From Paraburkholderia sediminicola (GTDB lineage Bacteria > Pseudomonadota > Gammaproteobacteria > Burkholderiales > Burkholderiaceae): a stretch of 64,000 nt of DNA. The stretch's first letter is position 1; each line of letters opens with the position of its first letter. Below the pieces are notes generated by a model. It had not been told where the DNA came from. It searched no databases and saw only the letters and a list, made by a program, of their open reading frames with translations. Made by a program: the position numbers and the translations under genes. Below are positions 16,041 through 25,030 of this stretch, one piece after another. The DNA lies in the NCBI RefSeq assembly GCF_902859805.1, contig NZ_CADIKC010000006.1, forward strand, positions 425,456-489,455, in the 5' to 3' direction.

Positions 16041-17420
16041 ATGAAAGCAGTCACGACGCAGCAGGCCACTCCCGGGTCGGATTCAACGGTTGCAAAGGCG
16101 ACGGACTCGCCGTCCGGCCACGCAACATTGAAAAATCGCTGGTGGGCGATTTTCGATGCGCGTATCGGATCGTTGCCGGTGCCGGTCTACTTCGTGCTGC
16201 TCGCGGTGCTTGCTGCGATGACGCTGCGCGGCAAGCTGGCCTCCGATCTGCCGACCGGCATCGCACTCGTTGCGGTCGGCGGCTTCACATGTGCCGAACT
16301 CGCGAAGCGCATTCCGTGGATTCGCCATATCGGCGCGACGTCGATCTTCGCGGCGTTCATTCCGTCGATGCTCATCTACTACAAGCTGATGCCGGCGCCG
16401 GTCGTCAAAGCCGTCACCGACTTCACCAAAACATCGAATTTCCTCTACCTGTTTATCGCCGCGATCATCGTCGGCAGCGTGCTCAGCATGGATCGCGAGA
16501 CGCTGATCAAAGGCTTCGTGCGTATCTTCATTCCGGTCGCGGCAGGGTCCGTTGCGGCGGCATGCGTCGGCACCGGAGTCGGCGTCGCGCTCGGCATGGA
16601 CCTCCGGCACGCATTGTTCATGGTCGTGGTCCCGATCATGGCCGGCGGCGTGGGCGAAGGCGCGCTGCCGTTGTCGGCGGGCTATGCGCAGATCATGGGT
16701 GTCGAACAGGGACCGCTGTTCGCGCAGGCGCTGTCCGCGGTGATGCTCGGCAATATCGCCGCCATCTGTTGCGCAGGCCTGTTGAGCTATCTCGGCACGC
16801 GCAAGCCGCATTGGACCGGCAACGGCCGCTTGACCGTCGCGAGCCACGCCGACGACGCAGCAATGCGCAACGCGCCGCAGTCGTTCGAATTCGACGTGAG
16901 TTCGGTTGCCGCAGCGGGTGCCACGGCGATTGCGCTGTATCTGCTCGGCGTGCTCAGTCATCAACTGTTCGACTGGCCTGCGCCGGTCGTCATGCTGATT
17001 CTGGTCGTCGCGGCTCAGCTGTTCCACGTCGTGTCGCCGCGCGTTCGCGGAGGTGCCCGCTTCATGTACGGCTTCTTTTCGACCGCCGTAACGTATCCGC
17101 TGATGTTCGCGATCAGCGTGGCAATGACGCCTTGGGGTGAAATCGTTATGGCTTTTCATTGGGTCAATATCGTCACGGCTGTTTCGACAGTCTTGACGCT
17201 CGTTTTGACCGGTTTTGTCGTCGGGAAGCTGGTCGGAATGTATCCAGTCGAAGCCGCGATCGTCAACGCCACGCATAGCGGGCTGGGCGGCACCGGCGAT
17301 GTCGCGATCCTGACCGCCGCCAATCGAATGGAATTGATGCCGTTTGCGCAGATTGCGACCCGTATCGGCGGTGCCGTCACGGTGATGGTGGCGCTTGCCG
17401 CTTTTGCATGGATTCACTGA
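16041..17420 (+). CDS. 2-Hydroxycarboxylate transporter (CitS/CitP/MaeN family)
   Basis: Start 16041 follows CGGAGAC by six bases; the ATG at 16023 is too early relative to this site. The 459-residue protein has about 11 membrane segments and the two signature re-entrant motifs of the family, AGGVGEGALPLSAGY and the C-terminal GLGGTGDVAILTAANRMELM. Members carry citrate, malate or other 2-hydroxycarboxylates with Na+ or H+, or by exchange. Its place after the lyase, CoA-transferase and lactonase points to a 2-hydroxy acid such as citramalate or malate as the operon's substrate. Confidence 0.9.
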   Translation: MKAVTTQQATPGSDSTVAKATDSPSGHATLKNRWWAIFDARIGSLPVPVYFVLLAVLAAMTLRGKLASDLPTGIALVAVGGFTCAELAKRIPWIRHIGATSIFAAFIPSMLIYYKLMPAPVVKAVTDFTKTSNFLYLFIAAIIVGSVLSMDRETLIKGFVRIFIPVAAGSVAAACVGTGVGVALGMDLRHALFMVVVPIMAGGVGEGALPLSAGYAQIMGVEQGPLFAQALSAVMLGNIAAICCAGLLSYLGTRKPHWTGNGRLTVASHADDAAMRNAPQSFEFDVSSVAAAGATAIALYLLGVLSHQLFDWPAPVVMLILVVAAQLFHVVSPRVRGGARFMYGFFSTAVTYPLMFAISVAMTPWGEIVMAFHWVNIVTAVSTVLTLVLTGFVVGKLVGMYPVEAAIVNATHSGLGGTGDVAILTAANRMELMPFAQIATRIGGAVTVMVALAAFAWIH

Positions 17421-17446
17421 CTTCGTTTGCAACTGCAGCGCCCGTC

Positions 17447-18379
17447 TCAACGCTCATCAAAACGCCGCACGATATTGCCCATCAGATTGCGCAACCACAC
17501 GTTGCCTTCGTCCTGATCGAAATGCTCGTGCCAATGCATCGTGACCGCCGCCATCGGCAACGTAACGGGCAACTCGTAAAGCTGAAACCCACCATCACGA
17601 TTGAAAATCTGTGCAAGACGCCGCGGCAACGTAGCAAACAGGTCAGTCACGGCCAGTACGCTCGGCAAGGCCACGAAATGCGGTAGCTCCAGCGCAATAT
17701 GCCGGCCCACGCCTTGGGCACGAAATGCATCGTCGAGTGCATAGTGGCTGTGCTCGACCGACGTGATCTGCACGTGCGACGCGTCAAGAAACGTCTTCAT
17801 GGCCAGTTCTTTCGTGCGCGGCAGGCCGCGCCGTTTGCGTGTCATGCAAACGTAAGTCTCTTCGAACAAGGCTTGATGTCGCGTGCGCGCGGTCAACGTC
17901 GGCAGATTGCCGATTGCAAAATCGAGCCGGCTGGCACGCAACGCATCTTCGATTTCTTCCACCGGCAGCGGTTCGATGCGCAATTTCACGCGCGGCGCCT
18001 GCTGATGCAACGCCTCGCAAATCGGCGGCAAGTACGCCAACTCCCCTGCATCGGACAGCGACAAGCGGAACGTGCGCGTACTCACTGCGGGATCGAAGTG
18101 CTCCGCGTAACGCAGCGCTTCACGCACCGTATCCAGCGCCCGCGCGACGATGCCCGACAGTTCGAGCGCAATCGGCGTGGGCTGCATACCGGCGCGCGTG
18201 CGAATAAACAGCGGATCGTCGAACAGGGTTCGCAAACGTCCCAGCGAATAACTGATCGCCGGCTGCGACAGCGCAAGCCGCTGGCCGGCCCGCGTGAGGC
18301 TGCGCTCCTCGACGATCGCCTGGAAAACGCGCAGCAGATTGAGGTCGACGTGGTCTAGCGAATTCATCGAGATATCCAT
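17447..18379 (-). CDS. LysR-type regulator divergent from iacCD
   Basis: A 310-residue LysR regulator of the NodD/LinR-like branch (LDHVDLNLLRVFQAIVEERSLT, then LALSQPAISYSLGRLR). Starts at 18379 or 18367 are both possible; neither has a strong ribosome-binding site. It is divergent from iacC, with an AT-rich dyad in between, and convergent with the 2-hydroxycarboxylate carrier. A LysR protein responding to dioxindole-3-acetate is reported for the iac system of P. phytofirmans. This gene is the best candidate by position (iacR1), but the second LysR at 29348 cannot be excluded. Confidence 0.85.
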   Translation of the reverse strand: MDISMNSLDHVDLNLLRVFQAIVEERSLTRAGQRLALSQPAISYSLGRLRTLFDDPLFIRTRAGMQPTPIALELSGIVARALDTVREALRYAEHFDPAVSTRTFRLSLSDAGELAYLPPICEALHQQAPRVKLRIEPLPVEEIEDALRASRLDFAIGNLPTLTARTRHQALFEETYVCMTRKRRGLPRTKELAMKTFLDASHVQITSVEHSHYALDDAFRAQGVGRHIALELPHFVALPSVLAVTDLFATLPRRLAQIFNRDGGFQLYELPVTLPMAAVTMHWHEHFDQDEGNVWLRNLMGNIVRRFDER

Positions 18380-18382
18380 GAG

Positions 18383-18411
18383 ATTGATTTTATATTTTAT
18401 TTTAGATCAAT
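18383..18411. promoter_or_regulatory. AT-rich dyad in the LysR/iacC intergenic region
   Basis: ATTGAT at 18383-18388 and ATCAAT at 18406-18411 form an inverted repeat around a 17-bp centre made almost only of A and T. This stands out sharply in GC-rich DNA. It is the likely LysR operator and the -10 region of one of the two divergent promoters. Confidence 0.5.
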
Positions 18412-18472
18412 TTGACGCATATCAGTGGCTCAGCGAGACTTTGCTCCATCGACCACCCCACCTACGATTCTA

Positions 18473-19756
18473 ATGAGCGATTCCTCATATCAGACCGTCG
18501 ACACGAGCGCTCTGTACCAGCGCGCGCAGTCCGACCGCGTCGCCCCGTCGCTGTACTACGACCCGGCGGTTTTCGAAACCGAACTCGAGCGCATTTTCTA
18601 CAAGACGTGGATCTGGGTCGCGCACGAAAGCGAACTGCCGAATCCGGGCGACTTCCGCACCACCACGATCGGCCGCCAGCCGGTGATCGTGGTGCGCGAC
18701 AAGAGCGGCGCCGTCAATGTGCTGCAAAACCGCTGCCGTCATCGCGGTGCAACCGTGTGCGAACAGCACAAAGGCAATGCGAAAGGCTTCACCTGCCCGT
18801 ATCACAGCTGGACCTATGGCCTCGACGGCGCCTTGCGCGCGCTGCCCTATGGCGACGGCTACGAAGGCGTGATCGACAAGACCGAGTTGCCGCTCGCCAG
18901 TTTGCGCGTGGGCATCTACCAAGGTCTGATCTTCGCGAGCTTCAATCAGGAGATCGAGCCGCTCGAAGATTTCCTCGGCGGCGCCAAGCCGTGGATCGAC
19001 CTCTTCATGAAGCAAGGCGCGGGCTATCCGATCAAAGCCAACGGCGAACATCGCTTCCGCTTTAACGGCAACTGGAAGATCCAGCTCGAAAACACCACCG
19101 ATCTGTATCACTTCCCGGTCGTCCACAAGTCGTGGATGAAATCGATCGACGACGAAACCGCCGCTGCGATCACGAGCTTCATGACGAGCGACGAAGCCTT
19201 CTGCCGCTCGCTCGGCAACGGCCATAGCCTCGCCGTGCTGGTGCCTGAACTCGTCGATCTCGACAAGGACGACGGCGCACCGATTCCTGAACGCTTCCAG
19301 GAACTTGCCGCCACGCTTGGCGAAAAGCACACGCCCGATGAAGTTCGCCGCATCGTGCGTTCGCTGATGGGCGTCGGCTTCAACCTGAATCTGTTTCCGA
19401 ACCTCGCACTCTCAATGGCGTTTTTCCGCGTACTGCGGCCCATCTCCGCGAACGAGACGGAAATCCGTCACGTCGCCCTTGCAATGGATGGCGGCCCGGA
19501 CGAAGCGAACCGCGTGCGTCTGCGCATTCACGAACACTTCCAGGGCCCGTTCGGTTTCGGCAGCCCGGACGACGCCGAAGCATGGGAACGCGTGCAGCGC
19601 GGCTCGCATGCCGGCCCCGATCTGCCGATCCTCGTGAACCGCGGCCTGAATCGCGAGAGCACCGCGCCGAACGGCGAAAAGACCGCCCACGCTACGGACG
19701 AAACCGGGATGCGCGAAGCGTACGCGCAATGGCGCACGATGATGGAGCAAGCATGA
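18473..19756 (+). CDS. iacC: Rieske oxygenase large subunit of IAA catabolism
   Basis: ATG 18473 gives MSDSSYQTVD and a 427-residue protein; a GTG at 18425 is less likely. The Rieske [2Fe-2S] ligands are Cys88, His90, Cys108 and His111 (CRHRG...CPYHSW). The mononuclear iron site is Asp210, His213 and His218 (NTTDLYHFPVVH). It groups by appearance with aromatic-ring-hydroxylating dioxygenase alpha subunits. In known iac pathways IacCD act on a late indole-ring intermediate on the way to catechol. The beta subunit gene overlaps by ATGA. A reductase is not adjacent. Confidence 0.88.
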   Translation: MSDSSYQTVDTSALYQRAQSDRVAPSLYYDPAVFETELERIFYKTWIWVAHESELPNPGDFRTTTIGRQPVIVVRDKSGAVNVLQNRCRHRGATVCEQHKGNAKGFTCPYHSWTYGLDGALRALPYGDGYEGVIDKTELPLASLRVGIYQGLIFASFNQEIEPLEDFLGGAKPWIDLFMKQGAGYPIKANGEHRFRFNGNWKIQLENTTDLYHFPVVHKSWMKSIDDETAAAITSFMTSDEAFCRSLGNGHSLAVLVPELVDLDKDDGAPIPERFQELAATLGEKHTPDEVRRIVRSLMGVGFNLNLFPNLALSMAFFRVLRPISANETEIRHVALAMDGGPDEANRVRLRIHEHFQGPFGFGSPDDAEAWERVQRGSHAGPDLPILVNRGLNRESTAPNGEKTAHATDETGMREAYAQWRTMMEQA

Positions 19757-20253
19757 TGGATGACAGGAACACGCTGTTCTCGCAGAAGACCTTTGCCGGC
19801 GCGATCGAACTGATCTGGCGGGAAGCCGAATTGCTGGACCGCAAGGATTATCACGCATGGCTTTCGCTGTGGGACCCGGCAGGCTTCTACGTGGTGCCGA
19901 TCGATCACGACACCACCGACTTCGCCGCCACGCTGAATTACGCATACGACGACCAGGACATGCGTGAGAAGCGCGTGCAACGCATGACGTCCGGCTATTC
20001 GGCCTCCGCGAGCGACGCCGCCCGCACTGTGCGCACGGTCTCGCGTTTCACGCTGACGAGCGATGCGAGCGACGAGGTCGAGGTGAGCTCGGCGCAGATC
20101 ATCGTCGCATACAAACGCGGCAAGTCGACCCTGTTCGCGGCGGATCTCACGCATCGCATCAGTTTCGCGAGCGGCGAGCCGCGCATCGTGCAGAAGGTGA
20201 TCCGTCTGATCGATTCGACCGAGGCGCTCAGCGCGATCGGGTTCCTGCTGTGA
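19753..20253 (+). CDS. iacD: Rieske oxygenase small subunit of IAA catabolism
   Basis: This 166-residue protein starts in the ATGA overlap with iacC, which implies coupled translation in equal amounts. It has the cone-like SnoaL/NTF2 fold of dioxygenase beta subunits: EAELLDRKDYHAWLSLWDP near the N-terminus and a central YDDQDMREKRVQRMTSG. It has no cofactor and stabilises the alpha3beta3 hexamer. Length is usual for the family (160-190). Confidence 0.88.
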   Translation: MMDDRNTLFSQKTFAGAIELIWREAELLDRKDYHAWLSLWDPAGFYVVPIDHDTTDFAATLNYAYDDQDMREKRVQRMTSGYSASASDAARTVRTVSRFTLTSDASDEVEVSSAQIIVAYKRGKSTLFAADLTHRISFASGEPRIVQKVIRLIDSTEALSAIGFLL

Positions 20254-20293
20254 ACTCTGCAGTGAGCCCTGGAAACGCAAGCGAAGCAAAACA

Positions 20294-20686
20294 ATGCCTA
20301 CACTAGAGGTTTATCTACCGGCCGGTCACGCAGAAGCGCGTAAAGCGCAACTGATTGCCGGTCTCACTCAGGCCACTGTCGACGCGATCGGCGCGCCCGC
20401 TGAATCGGTGCGGGTTCTGCTGAGCGAATTGCCGCCGCACGATTTCGGCATCGGTGGCTCGAGCGCAGCGGATCGTGCAGGCAGCCGCGCATCGCTGCTC
20501 GTGATCGTCGCCATCCTGATTGCAGGCCGCACACCCGCGCAAAAGACCGCGCTGATCAACAAGCTTAGTGAAACGAGTGCTTCTGTGCTCAACTCTCCGC
20601 TCGACGCCGCCCGCGTGATGATCAAGGACATTCCGAATACCGACTTCGGTATCGGCGGCCAGACCGCGAAGTCACTCGGGCGCTAG
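20294..20686 (+). CDS. Fused double tautomerase (4-oxalocrotonate tautomerase superfamily)
   Basis: A 130-residue protein made of two tandem tautomerase-like units. Unit one starts MPTLEV with the catalytic Pro right after Met and ends LSELPPHDFGIGG. Unit two ends IKDIPNTDFGIGG and has no N-terminal Pro, so only the first unit should be active. A tautomerase-superfamily gene and an MFS gene are reported in P. phytofirmans to help remove dioxindole-3-acetate, and this gene is followed by an MFS gene 38 bp later. I recall the name iacY for it but am not certain. It lies 40 bp after iacD, probably in one operon. Confidence 0.85.
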   Translation: MPTLEVYLPAGHAEARKAQLIAGLTQATVDAIGAPAESVRVLLSELPPHDFGIGGSSAADRAGSRASLLVIVAILIAGRTPAQKTALINKLSETSASVLNSPLDAARVMIKDIPNTDFGIGGQTAKSLGR

Positions 20687-20724
20687 CGTCCCTTCCCCCC
20701 ACAAGCGAACCAGCGAGCACGACG

Positions 20725-22041
20725 ATGCCAAACGACACGCTTTCTCCCACGGCCGTATCAGCCGCGACGCCAGCGGCACCTGCGACCTCGCGGACATTGC
20801 GACGGATCATCGTCGCCTCCGTGATCGGCAACGCGCTCGAGTGGTATGACTTTTTTCTGTACGGCACAGCCGCGGCCCTGATCTTCGGGCCGCTGTTCTT
20901 CCCGCTGCACGGCGACCCGCTGATGGGCACGCTCGCCGCTTTTGCAGGCTTTGCGATCGGTTTTCTCGCACGGCCACTGGGCGGCATTGTGTTCGGTCAC
21001 ATCGGCGACCGGCATGGGCGCAAACGCGCACTCGTCGTAACGCTGATGATGATGGGCGTGGCGACCTTCGGCATCGGCCTGTTGCCGACGTTCTCGCAGA
21101 TCGGCTTCCTCGCGCCTATTGCGCTCATCTGTTTGCGGGTCGTGCAAGGCATCGCGTCCGGCGGCGAATGGGGCGGCGGCGTGCTGCTCATCAGCGAGAG
21201 CGCACCAGCCAATCGCCGTGGCTACTACGCATCGTTCAGTCAGTTGGGCGTGGCGGGTGGCTTCGTGCTGTCGGCGGCTGCGTTCTATCTGGTGCAGCGG
21301 TTGCCGCTTGAGAGCTTCATGTCATGGGGCTGGCGCCTGCCGTTTCTCGCGAGCGTGCTGATCTTCGGCGTCGGTGTCTATATTCGCCGGAGCCTGCCTG
21401 AAAGCCGCGACTTTACCGCTGCCAAACCGAAGCACATGCCAGTGCTGACCGTCTTGCGCAATCACCCGAAGCAGGTATTACAGGCAATGGGGTTGCGTAT
21501 CGCCGAAAACGGCGGCACGTATATCTTCCTCTCGTTCGTGCTGGTGTACGGCAAGGCGATCGGTGTGCCGGTCCCGGTGATGCTCGGCGGCGTGATGCTC
21601 GCGATGCTGCTCGAACTCGCCACGATCGTGCTGTGGGGCCGATTGTCGGATGTGATCGGACGCCGGCCGGTATATATGATCGGCGCGCTCGGCCTCGTCG
21701 TGATCGCGTTTCCCGCGTTCTGGCTGATCGATACGCATGAACCGCTGCTCGTGTTTCTCTCGCTCGCGTTAGGCTTGCCCTTCTGCCACGCCGCGATGAT
21801 CGGCACACAGCCTGCGCTGATGGGTGAACTCTTCCCCACCGAGGTCCGCTATTCGGGCATGGCGCTAGGTCATGAAATTGCCTCGGTGTTTTCCGGCGGA
21901 CTCGCGCCTCTGGTCGCTATCGCGCTGTATTCGAAGTTCCATGCGCCCTGGCCAGTCGCGTTGATGCTGATCGGCTTCGGCCTCATCACCGCGATCACGC
22001 TCATGACCATTCCGAAGAACATCAACACAGCGCATGATTGA
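20725..22041 (+). CDS. MFS transporter (metabolite:H+ symporter type) of the iac region
   Basis: A 438-residue protein with 12 predicted membrane segments. The N-terminal IGNALEWYDFFLYGTAAALIF and GHIGDRHGRKRALV motifs mark the MHS branch (KgtP, ProP, ShiA-like) of the major facilitator superfamily, which takes up organic acids with protons. It follows the tautomerase and iacCD on the same strand and is convergent with the histidine kinase gene (7 bp). It probably imports IAA or an oxidised indole acetate. This is an inference from context and from the reported involvement of an MFS gene in this pathway. Confidence 0.88.
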   Translation: MPNDTLSPTAVSAATPAAPATSRTLRRIIVASVIGNALEWYDFFLYGTAAALIFGPLFFPLHGDPLMGTLAAFAGFAIGFLARPLGGIVFGHIGDRHGRKRALVVTLMMMGVATFGIGLLPTFSQIGFLAPIALICLRVVQGIASGGEWGGGVLLISESAPANRRGYYASFSQLGVAGGFVLSAAAFYLVQRLPLESFMSWGWRLPFLASVLIFGVGVYIRRSLPESRDFTAAKPKHMPVLTVLRNHPKQVLQAMGLRIAENGGTYIFLSFVLVYGKAIGVPVPVMLGGVMLAMLLELATIVLWGRLSDVIGRRPVYMIGALGLVVIAFPAFWLIDTHEPLLVFLSLALGLPFCHAAMIGTQPALMGELFPTEVRYSGMALGHEIASVFSGGLAPLVAIALYSKFHAPWPVALMLIGFGLITAITLMTIPKNINTAHD

Positions 22042-22048
22042 AATGCGA

Positions 22049-23599
22049 TCAGCCGGCAGGAACGGCCACAATGGGCAGCGTGAAGCTGCATTGAAGGCCG
22101 CCTTGCCGCGCCGGTTTGGCCCAGATTTCGCCGCCATGCCGCGTGACGATGTTTTTGCACAGCGACAAACCGATGCCATTGCCGCCCGCCTTCGACGAAG
22201 AAAACCCGTCGAACAGGCGGCCGTGCGCTTCGGCGGGCACGCCCGGACCGTTGTCGATGACCTGCACGAGCGCGTATTTCCCGCGCAGACTGGTGACAAG
22301 GCGCAATTCACCGCGCCGCGCCGCAGCGTTGGGGCATTCCGTCAGCGCCTCGATCGCGTTGAAGGCCAGATTCAGCACCACCTGGCCAATCAGCACACGC
22401 TCGCAATACACCGGCAACGCTTCAGGCGCCTGCTCAATGGTGACCGCAACCCCCGCATCTCTCGCGCGCAATTCGATGAAGTACGCGACATCCGCGATGA
22501 CCTCACGCACGTCCGCGTGGGTCTCGCTCGGCTCCCGCTTGACGATGTAATCGCGCACGCTCTTGATGATCACCGCCGCATGCTCGGCCTGGCGATCGGC
22601 GCTGCGCAGGCCCCACAACGCATCGTCGACGGAACCGGGCTGCCCGAGCCGCAGAATCGCGCCCTCAATGAAATTGCGCACCGCAGCGAGCGGTTGACTC
22701 AACTCGTGCGCAATCGCGGTGGCCATTTCGCCCATCGCGTTGTAGCGTCCTGCGTATTCAAGCAGCCGCGCCTCGTTACGACGGGCCTCTTCAACCGCGA
22801 CTTCATCCGTGATGTCACGAAAGTGCAGCAGGCGTCCATTCAGATCGTCTTCGATCTCGATTCGCCGGCACGTGATGCGCAACCAGCCCGGCGTGCCGTC
22901 GCGACGTGTGATGCGATAGCGCTGCGGTGGCGAAGGCTGGATGCGCGGTGCGGTGGCGAGCTGTGCGAGCAGGCGGTCGCGATCCGGCTCGCTGCAATAG
23001 TCGAGCACGTCGCCCATCGGTGCGCCCTCTTCCAGGCCCAGCACACGCCGTCCGGATTCGCTCACGAATTCCACTTCGCCCGCGGGTGTCAGTACGGCCA
23101 CGCCCTCACCGAGATCCTGCATGAATTCGCGCAGCCGCGACTCGTAGCGCCGCAGCGTTTGCTTGAGCGTGTCCTCGACGCTGATGTCGCGAAACTGCAC
23201 CATCACCACCGCGCGCTCCTGCAGCGGCACGTAAGTTGCAATGGCTTCGGACAGCATATCGGCGCCCGTGCGCGAGCGGTAACACCACTCGTAGACCTGC
23301 GGGCCCTCTGTGATCGCACGGTCCATGGCCCCGACGCCGATCTCGCGCCGGTACTTCGGCACCGGGCGGGTCATGTCTTTCGCCTTGAGCGGGAGCATTT
23401 CCTCAAGCGTGAAACCAAGCGCTTCGCAAGCCGCGCGATTGGCCCACACGATCGCCTTCGTTTCGGCGTCGTGCAGCAGCACGCACAGCGTCAGCGCGTC
23501 GAGCAGGCGGTGAAAATCTTCTTCGGCGGGGAAATTCATCGGGCGAGGCTGCACAAAAGTTCGATCGCGTACGTGGAGGAACATAACACCAGTCGGCAT
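22049..23599 (-). CDS. iacS: Soluble two-PAS sensor histidine kinase of the iac region
   Basis: A 516-residue kinase with no membrane segment. PAS 1 covers about residues 25-140 and PAS 2 about 150-265. The H-box is TAIAHELSQPLAAVRNF (His298), with ATP-binding DNGPGVP and GNGIGLSLCKNIV. This is the FixL/NtrB-like HATPase arrangement. ATG 23539 (MNFPAEEDF) is an alternative start; neither has a clear ribosome-binding site. Its FixJ-type partner is 4.2 kb away at 27824-28486, across the iacABIHE operon. A two-component system that responds to IAA is reported for P. phytofirmans, so a cytoplasmic ligand sensed by PAS is likely. Confidence 0.85.
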   Translation of the reverse strand: MPTGVMFLHVRDRTFVQPRPMNFPAEEDFHRLLDALTLCVLLHDAETKAIVWANRAACEALGFTLEEMLPLKAKDMTRPVPKYRREIGVGAMDRAITEGPQVYEWCYRSRTGADMLSEAIATYVPLQERAVVMVQFRDISVEDTLKQTLRRYESRLREFMQDLGEGVAVLTPAGEVEFVSESGRRVLGLEEGAPMGDVLDYCSEPDRDRLLAQLATAPRIQPSPPQRYRITRRDGTPGWLRITCRRIEIEDDLNGRLLHFRDITDEVAVEEARRNEARLLEYAGRYNAMGEMATAIAHELSQPLAAVRNFIEGAILRLGQPGSVDDALWGLRSADRQAEHAAVIIKSVRDYIVKREPSETHADVREVIADVAYFIELRARDAGVAVTIEQAPEALPVYCERVLIGQVVLNLAFNAIEALTECPNAAARRGELRLVTSLRGKYALVQVIDNGPGVPAEAHGRLFDGFSSSKAGGNGIGLSLCKNIVTRHGGEIWAKPARQGGLQCSFTLPIVAVPAG

Positions 23600-23619
23600 G
23601 ATTCGCGTCTGAAGATTTC

Positions 23620-23647
23620 TTTAGATACCCCCGGCGCCGTACCTAAA
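23620..23647. promoter_or_regulatory. Imperfect dyad between the kinase gene and iacA
   Basis: TTTAGATAC at 23620-23628 and GTACCTAAA at 23639-23647 form a 9-bp inverted repeat with one mismatch and a 10-bp GC-rich centre. It lies 21 bp from the kinase start and about 145 bp before iacA, so it is well placed as an operator for the FixJ-type regulator of the region. Confidence 0.5.
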
Positions 23648-23791
23648 AACACGTCTTGCGTCCCAATTGAAGCGTTCTTTTTGCATTTCTAGACTGGCTT
23701 CACTCTGCACGCGCCGTCGCCGGCATCTTTGCCCGCGACCGAAACGTGCCTCGTGTTCCAGCCGATAACGAATCAAGGAGATGCCCCCGCC

Positions 23792-24982
23792 ATGTCAGAC
23801 ACCGCCATCGACACTGTTGCCGACGTCGCAGAAACCAGCCGCGATGCCGCGCGTTTGCCGCTCGCCGACGTCATCGTCGAAATCGCCGCACGTCGCGAGG
23901 AGTTCGAGCGACTGTCGCATGTGCCGCGCGATGTGATAACCAAGCTCAAGCGCGCGGGCGTGTATCGCGCTGCAACGCCTAAGCGTTTTGGTGGCGATGC
24001 GCTCGCGCCTACCGCGTTTCTCGACATGATCGAACGCATTGCGATAGCGGACGGTTCGGCGGCGTGGGTCGCGAGTTTCGGCTCGGCGAACGTGTATCTC
24101 GCGGCGTTGCCGCTGGCCACTCAGGCACAGATCTACGCCGACGGCCCCGATCAGGTATTCGCAGGCGGTCTCTTCCCGGTGCAAGCCGCTCAGCCCGCCG
24201 ACGGCGGCTGGCGTGTGAACGGCACGTGGAAATTCGCGAGCGGCTGCAAGGGCGCGGATTGGCTCGGTGTCGGAATCGGTGCGGCCAGCTCCGGCTCGGG
24301 AGCCTCTGGCGCGCCGGGCAAACCACGCACCGCCGTGTTCCGTCCGCATCAGGTCGAGATCGTCGAGAACTGGGATGTGGTCGGCATGCAAGGCACCGGC
24401 AGTCACGACCTGCGCGTCACCGACCAGTTCGTCACCGACGATTGGACCTTCGTGCGGGGCGGCGAACCGTGCGTGGACGAACCGCTGTATCGCTATCCAA
24501 CTATCGCCTACGCGGCGCAAGTGCTGGCCGTAGTCAACCTCGGCCTTGCGCGCGCCGCGCTCGATGTCGCCAACCAGATGGCCGGCGGCCGCAAGACGAC
24601 GACCGGCGCGCCGCAACTCGCCGACCGCGCGTACTACCGGATCGAACTGGCGAAAGCCGAAGCGCAATTGCGTTCGGCCCGCGCATTCTTCTACGACACC
24701 ACCGACGACGTCTGGCAATCGATCCTCGCCGGCAACCCCGTTACACCCGACCAGACCAGCCTGCTGCGGCTCGCCGCTACGCAGATCGCCCGCGAAGGCG
24801 CCGACGTCGTGCAGCGCGCCTACCGGCTCGGTGGCACGATGGCCATCTACCGCTCGCATCCGCTGCAGCGCCTGGTGCGCGACGCCATGGTGGTCACGCA
24901 GCATGCGTTCCTCGGCGAGGGCAACTTCGACGGCGCCGGTGCGGTGTTCGTCGGCGTGCCGCCGATTCCGGGCTACCTGTAA
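23792..24982 (+). CDS. iacA: Flavin-dependent monooxygenase of IAA catabolism (acyl-CoA dehydrogenase fold)
   Basis: ATG 23792 has AAGGAGATGCCCCCGCC upstream; the longer form from 23729 is rejected. The 396-residue protein has an acyl-CoA dehydrogenase fold but resembles two-component class D monooxygenases (HpaB/HsaA type). Features are ADGSAAWVASFGSAN, WKFASGCKGADW, and the C-terminal RLGGTMAIYRSHPLQRLVRD. IacA starts IAA breakdown by oxygenating the indole ring with reduced flavin, which IacG (28756) would supply. It heads the iacA-B-I-H-E operon. Confidence 0.85.
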   Translation: MSDTAIDTVADVAETSRDAARLPLADVIVEIAARREEFERLSHVPRDVITKLKRAGVYRAATPKRFGGDALAPTAFLDMIERIAIADGSAAWVASFGSANVYLAALPLATQAQIYADGPDQVFAGGLFPVQAAQPADGGWRVNGTWKFASGCKGADWLGVGIGAASSGSGASGAPGKPRTAVFRPHQVEIVENWDVVGMQGTGSHDLRVTDQFVTDDWTFVRGGEPCVDEPLYRYPTIAYAAQVLAVVNLGLARAALDVANQMAGGRKTTTGAPQLADRAYYRIELAKAEAQLRSARAFFYDTTDDVWQSILAGNPVTPDQTSLLRLAATQIAREGADVVQRAYRLGGTMAIYRSHPLQRLVRDAMVVTQHAFLGEGNFDGAGAVFVGVPPIPGYL

Positions 24983-25030
24983 GCTATTTTCTGATTTTGC
25001 CGTTCAAACGATTTCATGGAGAACCACACA

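Noticed and set aside
16083..17450. A 455-codon minus-strand frame
   Set aside because: It is the shadow of the 2-hydroxycarboxylate carrier gene; the product is Arg/Asp/His-rich without membrane segments or motifs.
22034..23692. A 552-codon open frame on the plus strand
   Set aside because: It is antisense to the PAS histidine kinase gene and has no recognisable domain.
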